Below, in pieces: positions 33,681-45,129 of a DNA stretch of 52,328 nt; position 1 is the first letter of the stretch, and every line of letters begins with the position of its first letter. The notes under the pieces were generated by a model. It saw only the letters and a list, made by a program, of their open reading frames with translations. It made no database searches and was not told the DNA's origin. This stretch comes from Eggerthellaceae bacterium UBA3686. Its GTDB lineage: Bacteria; Actinomycetota; Coriobacteriia; Coriobacteriales; Eggerthellaceae. The stretch covers positions 1 to 52,328 of the forward strand of contig DFIX01000004.1 of assembly GCA_002371495.1 (NCBI GenBank). Reading direction: 5' to 3'. The translations under genes and the position numbers were made by a program.

Positions 33681-34267
33681 TGGCTTCCTTCGACAAGCCG
33701 GCTGGCTTCGGCCAGGTAGTCGAGGCCCTGCGCGCAGGTCGCGCGGCGGTGTTTCCCACCGATACCGTGTACGGGCTGGGCGTTTCGGTGCTGCATGCCA
33801 AAACGCCCCAGCCCATCTTCGATATAAAGCAACGGGCAGCTGACAAGCCCGTGGCCTGGCTCGTCGCGGGGCCAGGGGCACTCGACAAGTTTGGCGCGGA
33901 CGTGCCCGAGCGCGCACGTCGGCTCGCAGCCGAGCATTGGCCGGGCGCTCTGACCATCATCGTCAAGGCGAACGAGTCGGTGCCGCCGGCTTTTCGGCCG
34001 GCGAGCGGCACGATCGGGCTGCGCATGCCCGACAGCCAGACGGCTTTGGCGCTCATCCGCGAGCTCGAAAGCCCCCTGGCTACGTCGAGCGCCAACTTGT
34101 CGGGTCGGTTTGCCCCGCACGTTTTTGCCGACATCGATCCGCGTATCCTGCAAAAGGCCGCGGCTATCGATTGCGACGAGCCCGCAAGTGGCGTGGCTTC
34201 GACCGTGATAGACTGCTCGCAAGGTGTAATTAACGTGGTGCGCCAAGGAGACGTCTTCGTGTCGTAA
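33677..34267 (+). CDS. tsaC: L-threonylcarbamoyladenylate synthase (Sua5/YrdC/YwlC)
   Basis: 196 residues, making threonylcarbamoyl-AMP for the t6A37 modification of tRNAs that read ANN codons. VFPTDTVYGLG, KQRAADKPVAWLV, WPGALTIIV, GLRMPDS and SSANLSG are the YrdC-fold signatures. It is the short form without a Sua5 C-terminal domain. The start overlaps the previous stop as ATGA, showing translational coupling. Confidence 0.93.
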   Translation: MMASFDKPAGFGQVVEALRAGRAAVFPTDTVYGLGVSVLHAKTPQPIFDIKQRAADKPVAWLVAGPGALDKFGADVPERARRLAAEHWPGALTIIVKANESVPPAFRPASGTIGLRMPDSQTALALIRELESPLATSSANLSGRFAPHVFADIDPRILQKAAAIDCDEPASGVASTVIDCSQGVINVVRQGDVFVS

Positions 34268-34347
34268 GAGGGCCGCCCCTCCTCGCTCGCGACGCATGCG
34301 GTTCCGTCGGGCGCATTCTGCAAGGACGTTTAGAAAGAGGAGGTAGC

Positions 34348-35334
34348 ATGTCTGGCAAATTGTTCACCGTGCCGTTTTCCTATGTTTCCCACGACGGCAA
34401 GTCAAGGGTCAACGCGAAGCTTTGGACTTCCGATGAGTTCGGCAGCCCCGAGCAGCCAGGCCCCGAAACCCCCAAAGCCGTCATCCAGATTGTTCACGGC
34501 ATGGCCGAATACATCGACCGATACGATGATTTGGCGGCATACCTGGTCAATCGCGGGTTCGTGGTATGTGCCGAGGACCACATCGGTCACGGCAAGACCG
34601 CGGCCGGTCCCCATGAGTTTGGGCATATGCCGGTGAAGGGCGGCAAAGACATCTTGCTTGCGGACGTCCATGCGCTCAGATGCAAGGTGGCCGAATGCTT
34701 CCCGAGCGTGCCGTACGTGCTGTACGGCCATTCGATGGGCAGCTTCATCGCCCGCTGCTACATTGCCCGTTACGGCGAAGGGCTCGCGGCTTGCGTGCTG
34801 TCGGGTACCGGCAACGTGGCGGAGGGACTCTCGAAGCTCGGGCGCACGTTGGCTCGCGGCATCGCGGCCGTGCGGGGCGAAACGTATCGCAGCAAGCTTA
34901 TCGATGGCATGGGAGCCGGCGCTTACGGCAAGCAGATTGAAGGCGCGCGCACCGAGCTCGACTGGCTTTCGACCGACGATGCGGTCGTGGACGCCTACAT
35001 CGCCGACCCGCTCTGCGGTTTCATGTTCACGGTCGGCGGCTACTCGACGCTGCTCGACCTGACGGCGGAATGCGTGACGCCTGCCTGCGCTGCCAAGGTT
35101 CCCAAAGAGCTGCCTCTCCTGCTCGTGGCAGGCGACGGTGACCCGGTGGGGGATATGGGCAAGGGCGTGCAAGCGGCCGCGCAGCTGTACCGCGATGCCG
35201 GCGTCGACTCGGTCGAGTGCAAGCTCTACGAGGGCATGCGCCACGAGATTCATAACGAAATCGGCCATGAGGGCGTCTATGACGACGTGGCCAGCTGGAT
35301 CGAGAGCAAGATAGCCAACAAGAAGGAAGCGTAG
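34348..35334 (+). CDS. Alpha/beta hydrolase (monoacylglycerol lipase/lysophospholipase-like)
   Basis: 328 residues. IQIVHGMAEYIDRYDDLAAYL holds the oxyanion-hole HG, the nucleophile is in YGHSMGSF, and the late VAGDGDPVGDMGKG and MRHEIHNE blocks supply the acid and His. There is no signal peptide, so it is cytoplasmic. AGAGGAGG precedes the ATG. It sits directly before glycerol kinase; release of glycerol from acylglycerols followed by phosphorylation would make a sensible short pathway, though this is inference. Confidence 0.87.
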   Translation: MSGKLFTVPFSYVSHDGKSRVNAKLWTSDEFGSPEQPGPETPKAVIQIVHGMAEYIDRYDDLAAYLVNRGFVVCAEDHIGHGKTAAGPHEFGHMPVKGGKDILLADVHALRCKVAECFPSVPYVLYGHSMGSFIARCYIARYGEGLAACVLSGTGNVAEGLSKLGRTLARGIAAVRGETYRSKLIDGMGAGAYGKQIEGARTELDWLSTDDAVVDAYIADPLCGFMFTVGGYSTLLDLTAECVTPACAAKVPKELPLLLVAGDGDPVGDMGKGVQAAAQLYRDAGVDSVECKLYEGMRHEIHNEIGHEGVYDDVASWIESKIANKKEA

Positions 35335-35365
35335 TTCGTCCGTTTTCTGGAAGGGGGTCGACCGT

Positions 35366-36853
35366 ATGGGGACTTATGTGATAGCGCTCGACGAAGGGAC
35401 GACTTCGGCGCGCAGCGTGCTGATTGACCACGAGGGCGCGATAGTAGGCCAGGTTCAGCACGAATTCGAGCAGCATTACCCGAATCCCGGCTGGGTCGAG
35501 CACGACCCGCTCGACATACTTTCGGCGCAGCTTTCGACGTTGACCGAGCTCATCGTTGCGCACAACCTGGATGCGGAAGACATCGACTCCATTGGCATCA
35601 CCAATCAGCGCGAGACCACCGTCGTGTGGAACCGCGATACCGGCGAGCCGGTATTCAACGCAATCGTCTGGCAGTGCCGCCGCACCGCGCCCATTGTCGA
35701 TGCTTTGTGCTCTGACCCGGAGGTGCGGCAAGCTATAACCGCAAAGACAGGCCTTGTTCCCGACGCGTACTTTTCCGCGAGCAAGATCAAGTGGATCCTC
35801 GATAACGTAGAAGGCGCACGCAACCTTGCCGAGCAGGGAAAGCTTGCTTTCGGCACGGTAGATACCTGGCTGGTGTGGGCGCTGACCGACGGGGCCGTGC
35901 ATGCGACCGACCCGACCAACGCCAGCCGCACTATGCTTTTCGACATACATACCATGACGTGGGATCCGTGGCTATGCGAGCTTTTCGACGTTCCTATGAA
36001 CATGTTGCCCGAGGTCAGGCCGTCGTCTGGTGACTTTGGAGTCACGTCCCGCAACGGTATTATGGCGGGTATTCCCATCCGCGGCGTTGCTGGCGACCAG
36101 CAAAGCGCCCTGTTCGGTCAGTGCTGTTTCGAGGCTGGTCAGGCTAAGAACACGTACGGCACGGGCTGTTTCCTGCTTATGAACACGGGCGGCGAGGCGC
36201 CGACTTCGAAGAACGGCCTTGTGACGACCGTCGCAGCGAGCGCGCCTGGTCAGGGGGCGATGTACGCCCTCGAAGGCAGCGTCTTCATGGGCGGTGCGCT
36301 CATACAGTGGGTGCGTGACGGGCTGGGCTTGCTCGAGAACGCCGCCGATTCCGAAGCCATGGCGCTTTCGGTCCCGAGCACCGACGGCGTCTATGTCGTG
36401 CCGGCATTCACCGGGTTGGGTGCCCCGTATTGGGATTCCGATGCGCGGGGCGCCATTTACGGGCTGACGCGCGGCACCACGAGCGCACACATCGTTCGCG
36501 CGGCGCTCGAAGCGCTTGCGTATCAAGTGTACGACCTGGCCAGCGCCATGCAAGCCGATGCGAACGTGCCGTTGAAGGTGCTCAACGTCGATGGCGGCGC
36601 ATCGGTCAACGAGTTTCTCATGCAGTTCCAGTGCGACATACTGGGCACGCCGCTGCGTCGTCCGGCCAACATCGAGACCACGGCGCTCGGCGCCGCGTAC
36701 CTAGCCGGTCTCGCCACGGGCTTCTGGACATCGCTCGACGACCTTCGGGGTCTGCGCTCGGGCGACACGACCTACTTGCCCGACAAGAACGACGAGCGGC
36801 TGGCCGCCCGGTTGGCGGGTTGGAAGCGCGCCGTCGCGCGTACGATGAGTTAG
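35366..36853 (+). CDS. glpK: Glycerol kinase
   Basis: 495 residues, FGGY family, making glycerol 3-phosphate. ALDEGTTSARSVLID is the phosphate-1 loop, ITNQRETTVVW and GDQQSALFGQCCF are diagnostic, and DGGASVNEFLMQFQ closes the nucleotide site. GAAGGGGG precedes the ATG, 31 bases after the hydrolase gene. No glpF or glpD is next to it. Confidence 0.96.
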   Translation: MGTYVIALDEGTTSARSVLIDHEGAIVGQVQHEFEQHYPNPGWVEHDPLDILSAQLSTLTELIVAHNLDAEDIDSIGITNQRETTVVWNRDTGEPVFNAIVWQCRRTAPIVDALCSDPEVRQAITAKTGLVPDAYFSASKIKWILDNVEGARNLAEQGKLAFGTVDTWLVWALTDGAVHATDPTNASRTMLFDIHTMTWDPWLCELFDVPMNMLPEVRPSSGDFGVTSRNGIMAGIPIRGVAGDQQSALFGQCCFEAGQAKNTYGTGCFLLMNTGGEAPTSKNGLVTTVAASAPGQGAMYALEGSVFMGGALIQWVRDGLGLLENAADSEAMALSVPSTDGVYVVPAFTGLGAPYWDSDARGAIYGLTRGTTSAHIVRAALEALAYQVYDLASAMQADANVPLKVLNVDGGASVNEFLMQFQCDILGTPLRRPANIETTALGAAYLAGLATGFWTSLDDLRGLRSGDTTYLPDKNDERLAARLAGWKRAVARTMS

Positions 36854-36860
36854 CAGCGGG

Positions 36861-36915
36861 GAGTGAGTCAGCGTACTCGGGGGTGAGTCACCTTGCCAGG
36901 TACGCTGACTCACTC
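36861..36915. repeat. Palindrome, GAGTGAGTCAGCGTA arms
   Basis: Perfect 15-bp arms (36861-36875/36901-36915) flank an inner GGTGAGTCACC dyad. It starts 7 bases after the glpK stop. Confidence 0.85.
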
Positions 36916-36973
36916 CTGACTCGTCGTCCTGCTTGCTGTACCATGGGCATACGCGGGAAAAGGAGTGTTTCAA

Positions 36974-37417
36974 ATGAACGTTAGCATCGCAAGCGACCAT
37001 GCGGGTTTTGAAGAGAAGCAGCTGCTCGTTGGCTATCTGCATGAACTTGGTTACGAAGTCATCGATCGCGGTCCCCAAAACGACGACCGTGTCGATTACC
37101 CCGATTTTGCCGCCCTTGTGGCTGGCGATGTCGTGTCTGGCGCCGCCGAGCGCGGCGTGCTCGTATGCGGAACGGGCATCGGCATGGCAATTGCCGCCAA
37201 CAAGGTTGACGGCATTCGTGCGGCCAACGTCACGACCCCCGAGTTTGCGCAGCTCGCTCGCGAGCACAACGACGCCAATATCGTCACGGTCTCGGGCCGC
37301 TTCGTGGCCGATGAAACAAACCGGGCCATCGTCAAGACGTTCCTCGAGACCGAATTTGCGGGCGGTCGCCATGCCGGCCGCGTCCAGAAGATTATGGACC
37401 TGCAGAAAAATGTGTAA
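36974..37417 (+). CDS. rpiB: Ribose 5-phosphate isomerase B family protein
   Basis: 147 residues. SIASDHAGFEEK holds the substrate-binding Asp-His, and CGTGIGMAIAANKVDGIRAA carries the catalytic Cys region. The protein interconverts ribose 5-phosphate and ribulose 5-phosphate; allose 6-phosphate or a galactose-type role is possible in the family. AAGGAG lies 9 bases before ATG 36974, so the in-frame GTG at 36965 is rejected. The last two codons and the stop TAA lie inside a palindromic repeat (37407-37445), which has replaced the natural end of the gene. Confidence 0.92.
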   Translation: MNVSIASDHAGFEEKQLLVGYLHELGYEVIDRGPQNDDRVDYPDFAALVAGDVVSGAAERGVLVCGTGIGMAIAANKVDGIRAANVTTPEFAQLAREHNDANIVTVSGRFVADETNRAIVKTFLETEFAGGRHAGRVQKIMDLQKNV

Positions 37418-37528
37418 AAAGGGTCAGACCCCTTTTACACATTTTCGGTCAAATACGCATGCGGGATTGGATTGGCATCCCAAAAATGTGTAAAAGGGGT
37501 CTGACCCTTTTTACACATTTTTCTGCAA
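37401..37528. repeat. Doublet of AATGTGTAAAA palindromes in inverse orientation
   Basis: Two 19- to 20-bp palindromes (37407-37445 and 37482-37522, one mismatch each) are reverse complements of each other and extend into shared TGCAGAAAAA flanks. They enclose 36 unrelated bases. The unit resembles the paired REP (BIME) design. Confidence 0.9.
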
Positions 37529-37594
37529 GAGCGACGTATTGCGGTAGTAGTAGAATCGCACGAGGATGCAAATAATTCGCAGGTGGGGAGGTTA

Positions 37595-38053
37595 ATGATG
37601 ATTGACAACAGGCCTTCTTGGGATGAGTACTTCGCTACGCTGGCGAAACAGGTCTCGTCGCGCACCACGTGCACGCGCCGTGCCGTCGGCGCCGTTATCG
37701 TCAAAGAGAACCGCATCTTGGCGACGGGCTACAACGGAGTGCCACGTGGCATGGCCCATTGCTCCGAGGCCGGATGCCTGCGCGAGCAGATGGGCGTGCC
37801 CTCGGGCCAGCGCCAGGAAATCTGTCGCGGCCTGCATGCCGAGCAAAACGCCATCATCCAGGCTGCGCGTTACGGCATCGACATCCGCGGCTCGAAGATC
37901 TACATCACGACGCAGCCTTGCATCACGTGCGCGAAGATGTGCATTAACGCGGGCATCGAGGAGATCATCTACGCAAACCCGTACCCCGACGAGCTTTCGC
38001 TCGGCATGCTCGAAGAGGCGGGCGTGCCTTACCGCGTCTTCGAGATCGAGTAG
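37595..38053 (+). CDS. dCMP deaminase family protein
   Basis: 152 residues. Zinc ligands are in HAEQNAIIQAARYG (His, with the catalytic Glu) and PCITCAKMC (two Cys). The extra N-terminal Cys/His segment (AHCSEAGCLREQ) is typical of ComEB/dCMP deaminases. It converts dCMP to dUMP for thymidylate synthesis. GGGGAGG precedes the ATG at 37595 (a second ATG follows at once); the upstream GTG at 37583 would overlap the ribosome site. Confidence 0.92.
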   Translation: MMIDNRPSWDEYFATLAKQVSSRTTCTRRAVGAVIVKENRILATGYNGVPRGMAHCSEAGCLREQMGVPSGQRQEICRGLHAEQNAIIQAARYGIDIRGSKIYITTQPCITCAKMCINAGIEEIIYANPYPDELSLGMLEEAGVPYRVFEIE

Positions 38054-38142
38054 CGCCGAGTAGCGCCGGGTAGCGCCGGGTAACGCCGAGCGGCGTAGAG
38101 CCGGGCAGCGCAGAGCAACTCCGGGTAGCGCCGATTAGCGCA
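38051..38142. repeat. Degenerate tandem repeat GTAGCGCCGG
   Basis: About eight imperfect copies of a 9-10 base unit (TAGCGCCGAG, TAGCGCCGGG, TAACGCCGAG, and so on) begin inside the stop codon of the deaminase gene and fade out by 38142. Confidence 0.75.
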
Positions 38143-38362
38143 AACGAGTTGCAAGTTTGACCCGCAGGCCGAAAGCAAAAAGATCGCTCTGCGACCCGTC
38201 TCATACGGAAAAGCGCCTGATACGGGGCTGTGCCATAGGGGTATTCGCTACCCATTATTGTTTGTTTTAGTCTTATATAGCACCACGTCGTTGGTAAAAA
38301 ATGGCGCCTGGAAGCGGGGAATCGACCGTTCGCGGTTAGTTATGGTATTTCGCGCCCGTCCG

Positions 38363-38391
38363 TTATCAAATTGTCATTTCTCCGCTATTAT
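38363..38391 (+). promoter_or_regulatory. Promoter of the ATP synthase operon
   Basis: TTATCA (38363-38368) and TATTAT (38386-38391) are separated by 17 bases, giving a start about 40 bases before the first gene. TTGTCAT or TGTCAT occurs three times around it (38371, 38391, 38401) and may bind a regulator. The remainder of the 387-base spacer upstream holds the tandem repeat and nothing else recognised. Confidence 0.6.
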
Positions 38392-38440
38392 GTCATCGGT
38401 TTGTCATGGCGAAAGTCTGTGCATATCGACGAAGGAAAGT

Positions 38441-38722
38441 ATGTTCGTAGCTGTCTTGGTGGGTATCATCGTGGGCGTGGCCGGTTTCTATCCGCTCGTG
38501 TTCGGGATGAACAAGGCCCGAATGGCCACACCGACCAGCAATCTCGGGCATGCAGGGGCCCTGCTTTTGGGCGTGCTCCTTTCCACCGTCATCTTGGCAG
38601 GTTCCGTCATCATCTGCGTGGTGGCGTTCCGCGAATTCGCGGCGCCGTTCGCAGGAGGCGCAGCCGCGGGGCTCATCGTTTCGGCGGCGGTGTTTGGCAT
38701 ATCGAAGAATTTGCGTAAGTAG
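38441..38722 (+). CDS. Small membrane protein at the head of the ATP synthase operon (AtpI-like position)
   Basis: 93 residues with three hydrophobic helices (about 2-20, 42-63 and 72-88). By position and topology it corresponds to the AtpI/AtpZ proteins that precede atpB and help assemble the c-ring or supply Mg, but sequence similarity is not obvious. GAAGGAAAG precedes ATG 38441; the longer frame upstream contains the promoter and is not coding. Confidence 0.72.
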   Translation: MFVAVLVGIIVGVAGFYPLVFGMNKARMATPTSNLGHAGALLLGVLLSTVILAGSVIICVVAFREFAAPFAGGAAAGLIVSAAVFGISKNLRK

Positions 38723-38766
38723 CGTAAAGCAGTAAGTAGTAGTCGGTAAGAGAAAAGGGAAGTCTC

Positions 38767-39579
38767 GTGGAAAGTGCTCTGACTTTGACTAACCCAATCG
38801 AGATGCTCAGCGAGCTCGTGCCCGAGCTGCAGGCTTCGTTCGATTCCGGGTTCCTCATCGAATTCGGCAACAGCGGGTACGGCATCACGCAGTACATGGC
38901 GTACGCCTGCCTGGTATGGGTTATCGTTTTGGCGATCGTCATGGTGGCCGGTCGCAAGCTCACGCTCGTGCCCAACAGCAAGTTTGTCAACATGGTCGAG
39001 TACGGTTACCAGATGGTCCGCAACTCCATCGGCGAGGGCACCATCGGCCACGGCTACAAGAAGCACGTACCGCTGCTGGCCACGCTGTTCTTCTTCATCC
39101 TCATCTCGAACTTCATCGGCCTGATCCCGGGCGCTAAGGCGGCCACCGGCTCGATTCAGATCACCTGGGCACTGTCGATCGTCGCGTTCGTGTACTTCAA
39201 CTACTGGGGCGTCAAGGCCCATGGCGGCTGGGGCTACATCAAGTCCATCGCCCCGTCCGGCCTGCCGGCCCCGATGGTTCCCATCATCTGGGTGTTCGAG
39301 TTCGTCTCGCTGGTCATCCGCGTGCTGACGCTGGCCGTCCGACTTTACGGCAACATGTTCGCCGGCCATATGGCCCTCGGCGTTTTCGCGCTGTTCACCT
39401 CGACGTTCATCCTGTCGGTGGTCAATGGCGGCATGCCGGCGTTCGGTGGCCTTTCCATCATTTGGCTGCTCTTCGAGATCTTCATGTACGCGCTCGAGAC
39501 GCTGGTTGCGTTCCTGCAAGCGTACGTGTTCACCATCCTTACGGCGGTGTACATCAACCTGGCTACGTCTTCGCACTAG
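38767..39579 (+). CDS. atpB: ATP synthase Fo subunit a
   Basis: 270 residues with five to six membrane helices. The essential Arg of the a/c interface lies in the LAVRLYGNMFAGH block, with FISNFIGLIPG earlier. It starts with GTG after GGGAAG. It forms the half-channels for ion flow across the membrane. Confidence 0.95.
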   Translation: MESALTLTNPIEMLSELVPELQASFDSGFLIEFGNSGYGITQYMAYACLVWVIVLAIVMVAGRKLTLVPNSKFVNMVEYGYQMVRNSIGEGTIGHGYKKHVPLLATLFFFILISNFIGLIPGAKAATGSIQITWALSIVAFVYFNYWGVKAHGGWGYIKSIAPSGLPAPMVPIIWVFEFVSLVIRVLTLAVRLYGNMFAGHMALGVFALFTSTFILSVVNGGMPAFGGLSIIWLLFEIFMYALETLVAFLQAYVFTILTAVYINLATSSH

Positions 39580-39718
39580 GCCGATTGCAGGCATGCGCCG
39601 GCCCGCCGCCCAACAGGCGCCTGATATTTGGTTACGTCGGTTGAATTCCACGGCCGATGGAACATAGTAAAACCGGTGTCTCCGAGCGACGTGCGCGGGG
39701 ACGGCAAAGGAGGAAATC

Positions 39719-39937
39719 GTGGAAACTACTATCGTACTCGCAGCATTGAAGCTCGTCGGCTACGGCCTTGGCGCCATCGGCCCTGGCATCGGCATCGGCA
39801 TTGCCTGCTACGGCTGCTGCGTCGGCACCGCTCGCCAGCCCGAGCTCGCCGGCCGTCTGTTCACCAACTTCATTCTCGGCGCCGCTCTGGCCGAGGCACT
39901 TGCCCTGCTGGGCTTCGTCCTTGTGTTCATCCTTTAA
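39719..39937 (+). CDS. atpE: ATP synthase Fo subunit c
   Basis: 72 residues, a hairpin of two membrane helices joined by the polar loop ARQPE. The ion-binding carboxylate is Glu59. The sodium-type ligands are absent: Ile26 stands where Ilyobacter has Gln32 in GPGVGQG, and Ala60 follows the Glu where it has Ser. A proton-coupled ring is therefore predicted. Cys30, Cys33 and Cys34 in the first helix are unusual. GTG start after AAGGAGG, 139 bases from atpB. Confidence 0.95.
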   Translation: METTIVLAALKLVGYGLGAIGPGIGIGIACYGCCVGTARQPELAGRLFTNFILGAALAEALALLGFVLVFIL

Positions 39938-39985
39938 TGGACCTTTCCGGAACAGACATCCGTTAAGGTACAAGGAGGTTACTCA

Positions 39986-40600
39986 GTGGACATCAGAGCG
40001 AACAAAGCAAAGGCCTGGCTTGCCGTAACTGGCGCAGCTGCCAGCGCATCGCTTGCTTTCCCTGCGCTCGCGTTTGCGGACATGGAGCCCAAAGAGGGTG
40101 TGGCGTTGATCTTGCCCGATCCCATCGAGACGATCCCCATGCTCATCGCCTTCATCGTCCTGGTAATCATCCTCGCGAAGTTCGGCTGGCCCATGTTCGA
40201 GGGCATGCTCGAAAAGCGCGAACGCACGATTACCGAGGCACTCGAGAAATCCGAAGAGGCGCGCATCGAATCCGAGCGCGTGCTCGCGGAGTATCAGAGC
40301 CAGCTGGCCGACGCGAAAACGCAGGCGGCGCAGATTATCGCCGAAGCGAAGCAAACGGGCGAAGCAGTTGAGGCCAACATCAAGAAGAAGGCCGAAGAAG
40401 AAGCCGCAACGATGGTCGAAAAGGCTCGCGCAGCCATCGAGGCAGAGAAGAAGTCGGCTATGGCCGAACTTCAGAGCTCTGTCGCCGACCTGTCGGTGAG
40501 CGTCGCATCGCGTCTGGTCGCCAACGACCTGAGCGATGACGAGCACCGCGCGATCATCGAGCGCTACATCAAAGAGGCGGGCAGTTTCAATGCCAACTAA
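39986..40600 (+). CDS. atpF: ATP synthase Fo subunit b with N-terminal signal-like extension
   Basis: 204 residues. An N-terminal hydrophobic segment ends in ALAFAD (about 11-32) and looks like a cleavable signal peptide. The normal membrane helix follows (about 50-68), then the long charged helix of the peripheral stalk. It starts with GTG after AAGGAGG. The 3' end overlaps atpH by 11 bases. Confidence 0.93.
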   Translation: MDIRANKAKAWLAVTGAAASASLAFPALAFADMEPKEGVALILPDPIETIPMLIAFIVLVIILAKFGWPMFEGMLEKRERTITEALEKSEEARIESERVLAEYQSQLADAKTQAAQIIAEAKQTGEAVEANIKKKAEEEAATMVEKARAAIEAEKKSAMAELQSSVADLSVSVASRLVANDLSDDEHRAIIERYIKEAGSFNAN

Positions 40601-41144
40601 TCGCCTTGTCGTAAAAGAACAGATCGCCACGTACACGCAGCTTCTGTTCGAAGCCGCGAAGAACGACGGTGGTCAGGAGGGCGTGCTGCAGGTGTGCGAC
40701 CAGGCGCAAACCATTGTCAGCGCAATCCGCGGCAACGCCGACCTCGACAGCGCGCTTAAGGACCCGGGCTACACGCCCGAGCAGAAGGCGACGCTCGCGC
40801 GCAACGTATTCGCAGACGCCAACCCCGCGTTGGCAAGCGTCATCGCCCTTATGGCGGAGCGTGGCGAGCTGGGCTATCTGCCTCGCGTAGCCGAAGGTCT
40901 GGTAGAGCGTATGGCGGACGATTTGAACCTCGTAGTAGTTGAGGTCACGACCGCCGTCGAGCTCGACGACCATCTGCGCGATCTTATTAAGCAAAAAGCC
41001 AGCTCAGAGTTGGGCAAGGACATCGTGCTGAAAGAGCGCGTCGACAAGTCCATGCTGGGCGGCATCATTATGAGCACCAAGGACGAGCGCATCGACGCGA
41101 GTCTGCTTTCGCAGGTCGAAAAGACCCGCGAAGCGCTCAAGTAG
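40590..41144 (+). CDS. atpH: ATP synthase F1 subunit delta
   Basis: 184 residues. An N-terminal helical bundle is followed by the conserved C-terminal block with VEVTTAVELDDHLRDLIKQK and LGGIIMSTKDERIDASLLSQ. It links F1 to the b stalk. ATG 40590 lies inside the end of atpF, so the two are translationally coupled. Confidence 0.94.
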   Translation: MPTNRLVVKEQIATYTQLLFEAAKNDGGQEGVLQVCDQAQTIVSAIRGNADLDSALKDPGYTPEQKATLARNVFADANPALASVIALMAERGELGYLPRVAEGLVERMADDLNLVVVEVTTAVELDDHLRDLIKQKASSELGKDIVLKERVDKSMLGGIIMSTKDERIDASLLSQVEKTREALK

Positions 41145-41168
41145 AGAATGAATTGGAGGTGAATGCTA

Positions 41169-42734
<1,566 letters not shown>

Positions 42735-42745
42735 GGTAGGGAACC

Positions 42746-43675
42746 ATGCCTAACCTTCACGACATAGAACGACGCATCAACTCCGTCACGTCGACGAAGC
42801 AGATTACCCGCACCATGGAAATGGTCGCGGCGGCGAAGATTCGCCGGGCGTCGGTCCGTATGGAGAATTCGCTGCCATGGGCTGCGGCTTTGTCCGACAT
42901 GCTCATTTCCACGACGGCGTATTCGCGCATCAAGGACGACCCGCTGCTTAATCCCCATGACGAGCTGAAGCACAGCGTCATCATCGTCGTGTCGTCCGAC
43001 CGTGGCTTGGCCGGCGGCTTCAACAGCAACGCCCTGCGCGCTGCCGAGAAGCTCATGCGCGAGAAGGAAGCCAACGGAACCAAGGTCAGCATCATCGCCT
43101 GCGGCAAGAAGGCCTGCGGTTACTTCGAGTACCGCGGCATCCAGCCGCTGGTCGAGATTCGCGACCGTTCCGCTGACCCGACTTATGCCGAAGCTTCCGA
43201 AATCGCCGAGTACATTCGCCGGGGCTACATCGCCGGCGAGATCGACGAGGTGCTCATCGTGTTCAACCATATGGTGAACGCGGGCGAGCAACGCCTCGTG
43301 GTCAAGACCACGTTGCCGATTCCTCGTTCCAGCTTCGTCGACCAGATGGAGCTCAACAAGTTCGAAGAAGACATCTACTTCGACTTCCGCGAGCACATCG
43401 ACGACAAGCACGAGGGTGAGATCGAGTTCGAGCCCGATACGAGGAGCTGCCTCATTTACCTGGAAGCGGCGTACCTGCGCACCGACGTGTACTTCGCGTT
43501 GGTCGACTCCGCTGCAGCCGAGCAGGGCGCGCGCCGTACGGCAATGAAGTCGGCTACGGACAACGCAACCGAGATGATCGCGACGCTTACCAGAATTTAC
43601 AACCGTGAACGTCAAGGCGCCATCACGACCGAGATTTCCGAGATCGTCGGCGGCGCAGCGGCTTTGGAGGAATAA
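42746..43675 (+). CDS. atpG: ATP synthase F1 subunit gamma
   Basis: 309 residues, slightly longer than usual. The N-terminal helix begins with the family start (RRINSVTSTKQITRTMEMVAAAK). SSDRGLAGGFNSN marks the Rossmann-like domain, and the C-terminal helix ends with NRERQGAITTEISEIVGGA. It is the central rotor shaft. The stop is followed at once by the atpD start codon. Confidence 0.96.
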   Translation: MPNLHDIERRINSVTSTKQITRTMEMVAAAKIRRASVRMENSLPWAAALSDMLISTTAYSRIKDDPLLNPHDELKHSVIIVVSSDRGLAGGFNSNALRAAEKLMREKEANGTKVSIIACGKKACGYFEYRGIQPLVEIRDRSADPTYAEASEIAEYIRRGYIAGEIDEVLIVFNHMVNAGEQRLVVKTTLPIPRSSFVDQMELNKFEEDIYFDFREHIDDKHEGEIEFEPDTRSCLIYLEAAYLRTDVYFALVDSAAAEQGARRTAMKSATDNATEMIATLTRIYNRERQGAITTEISEIVGGAAALEE

Positions 43676-45127
<1,452 letters not shown>

Positions 45128-45129
45128 CA

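Noticed and set aside
37401..37528. Possible CRISPR-like array from repeated AATGTGTAAAA units
   Set aside because: Only two units in opposite orientation with a single spacer, each a complete palindrome, and no cas genes.
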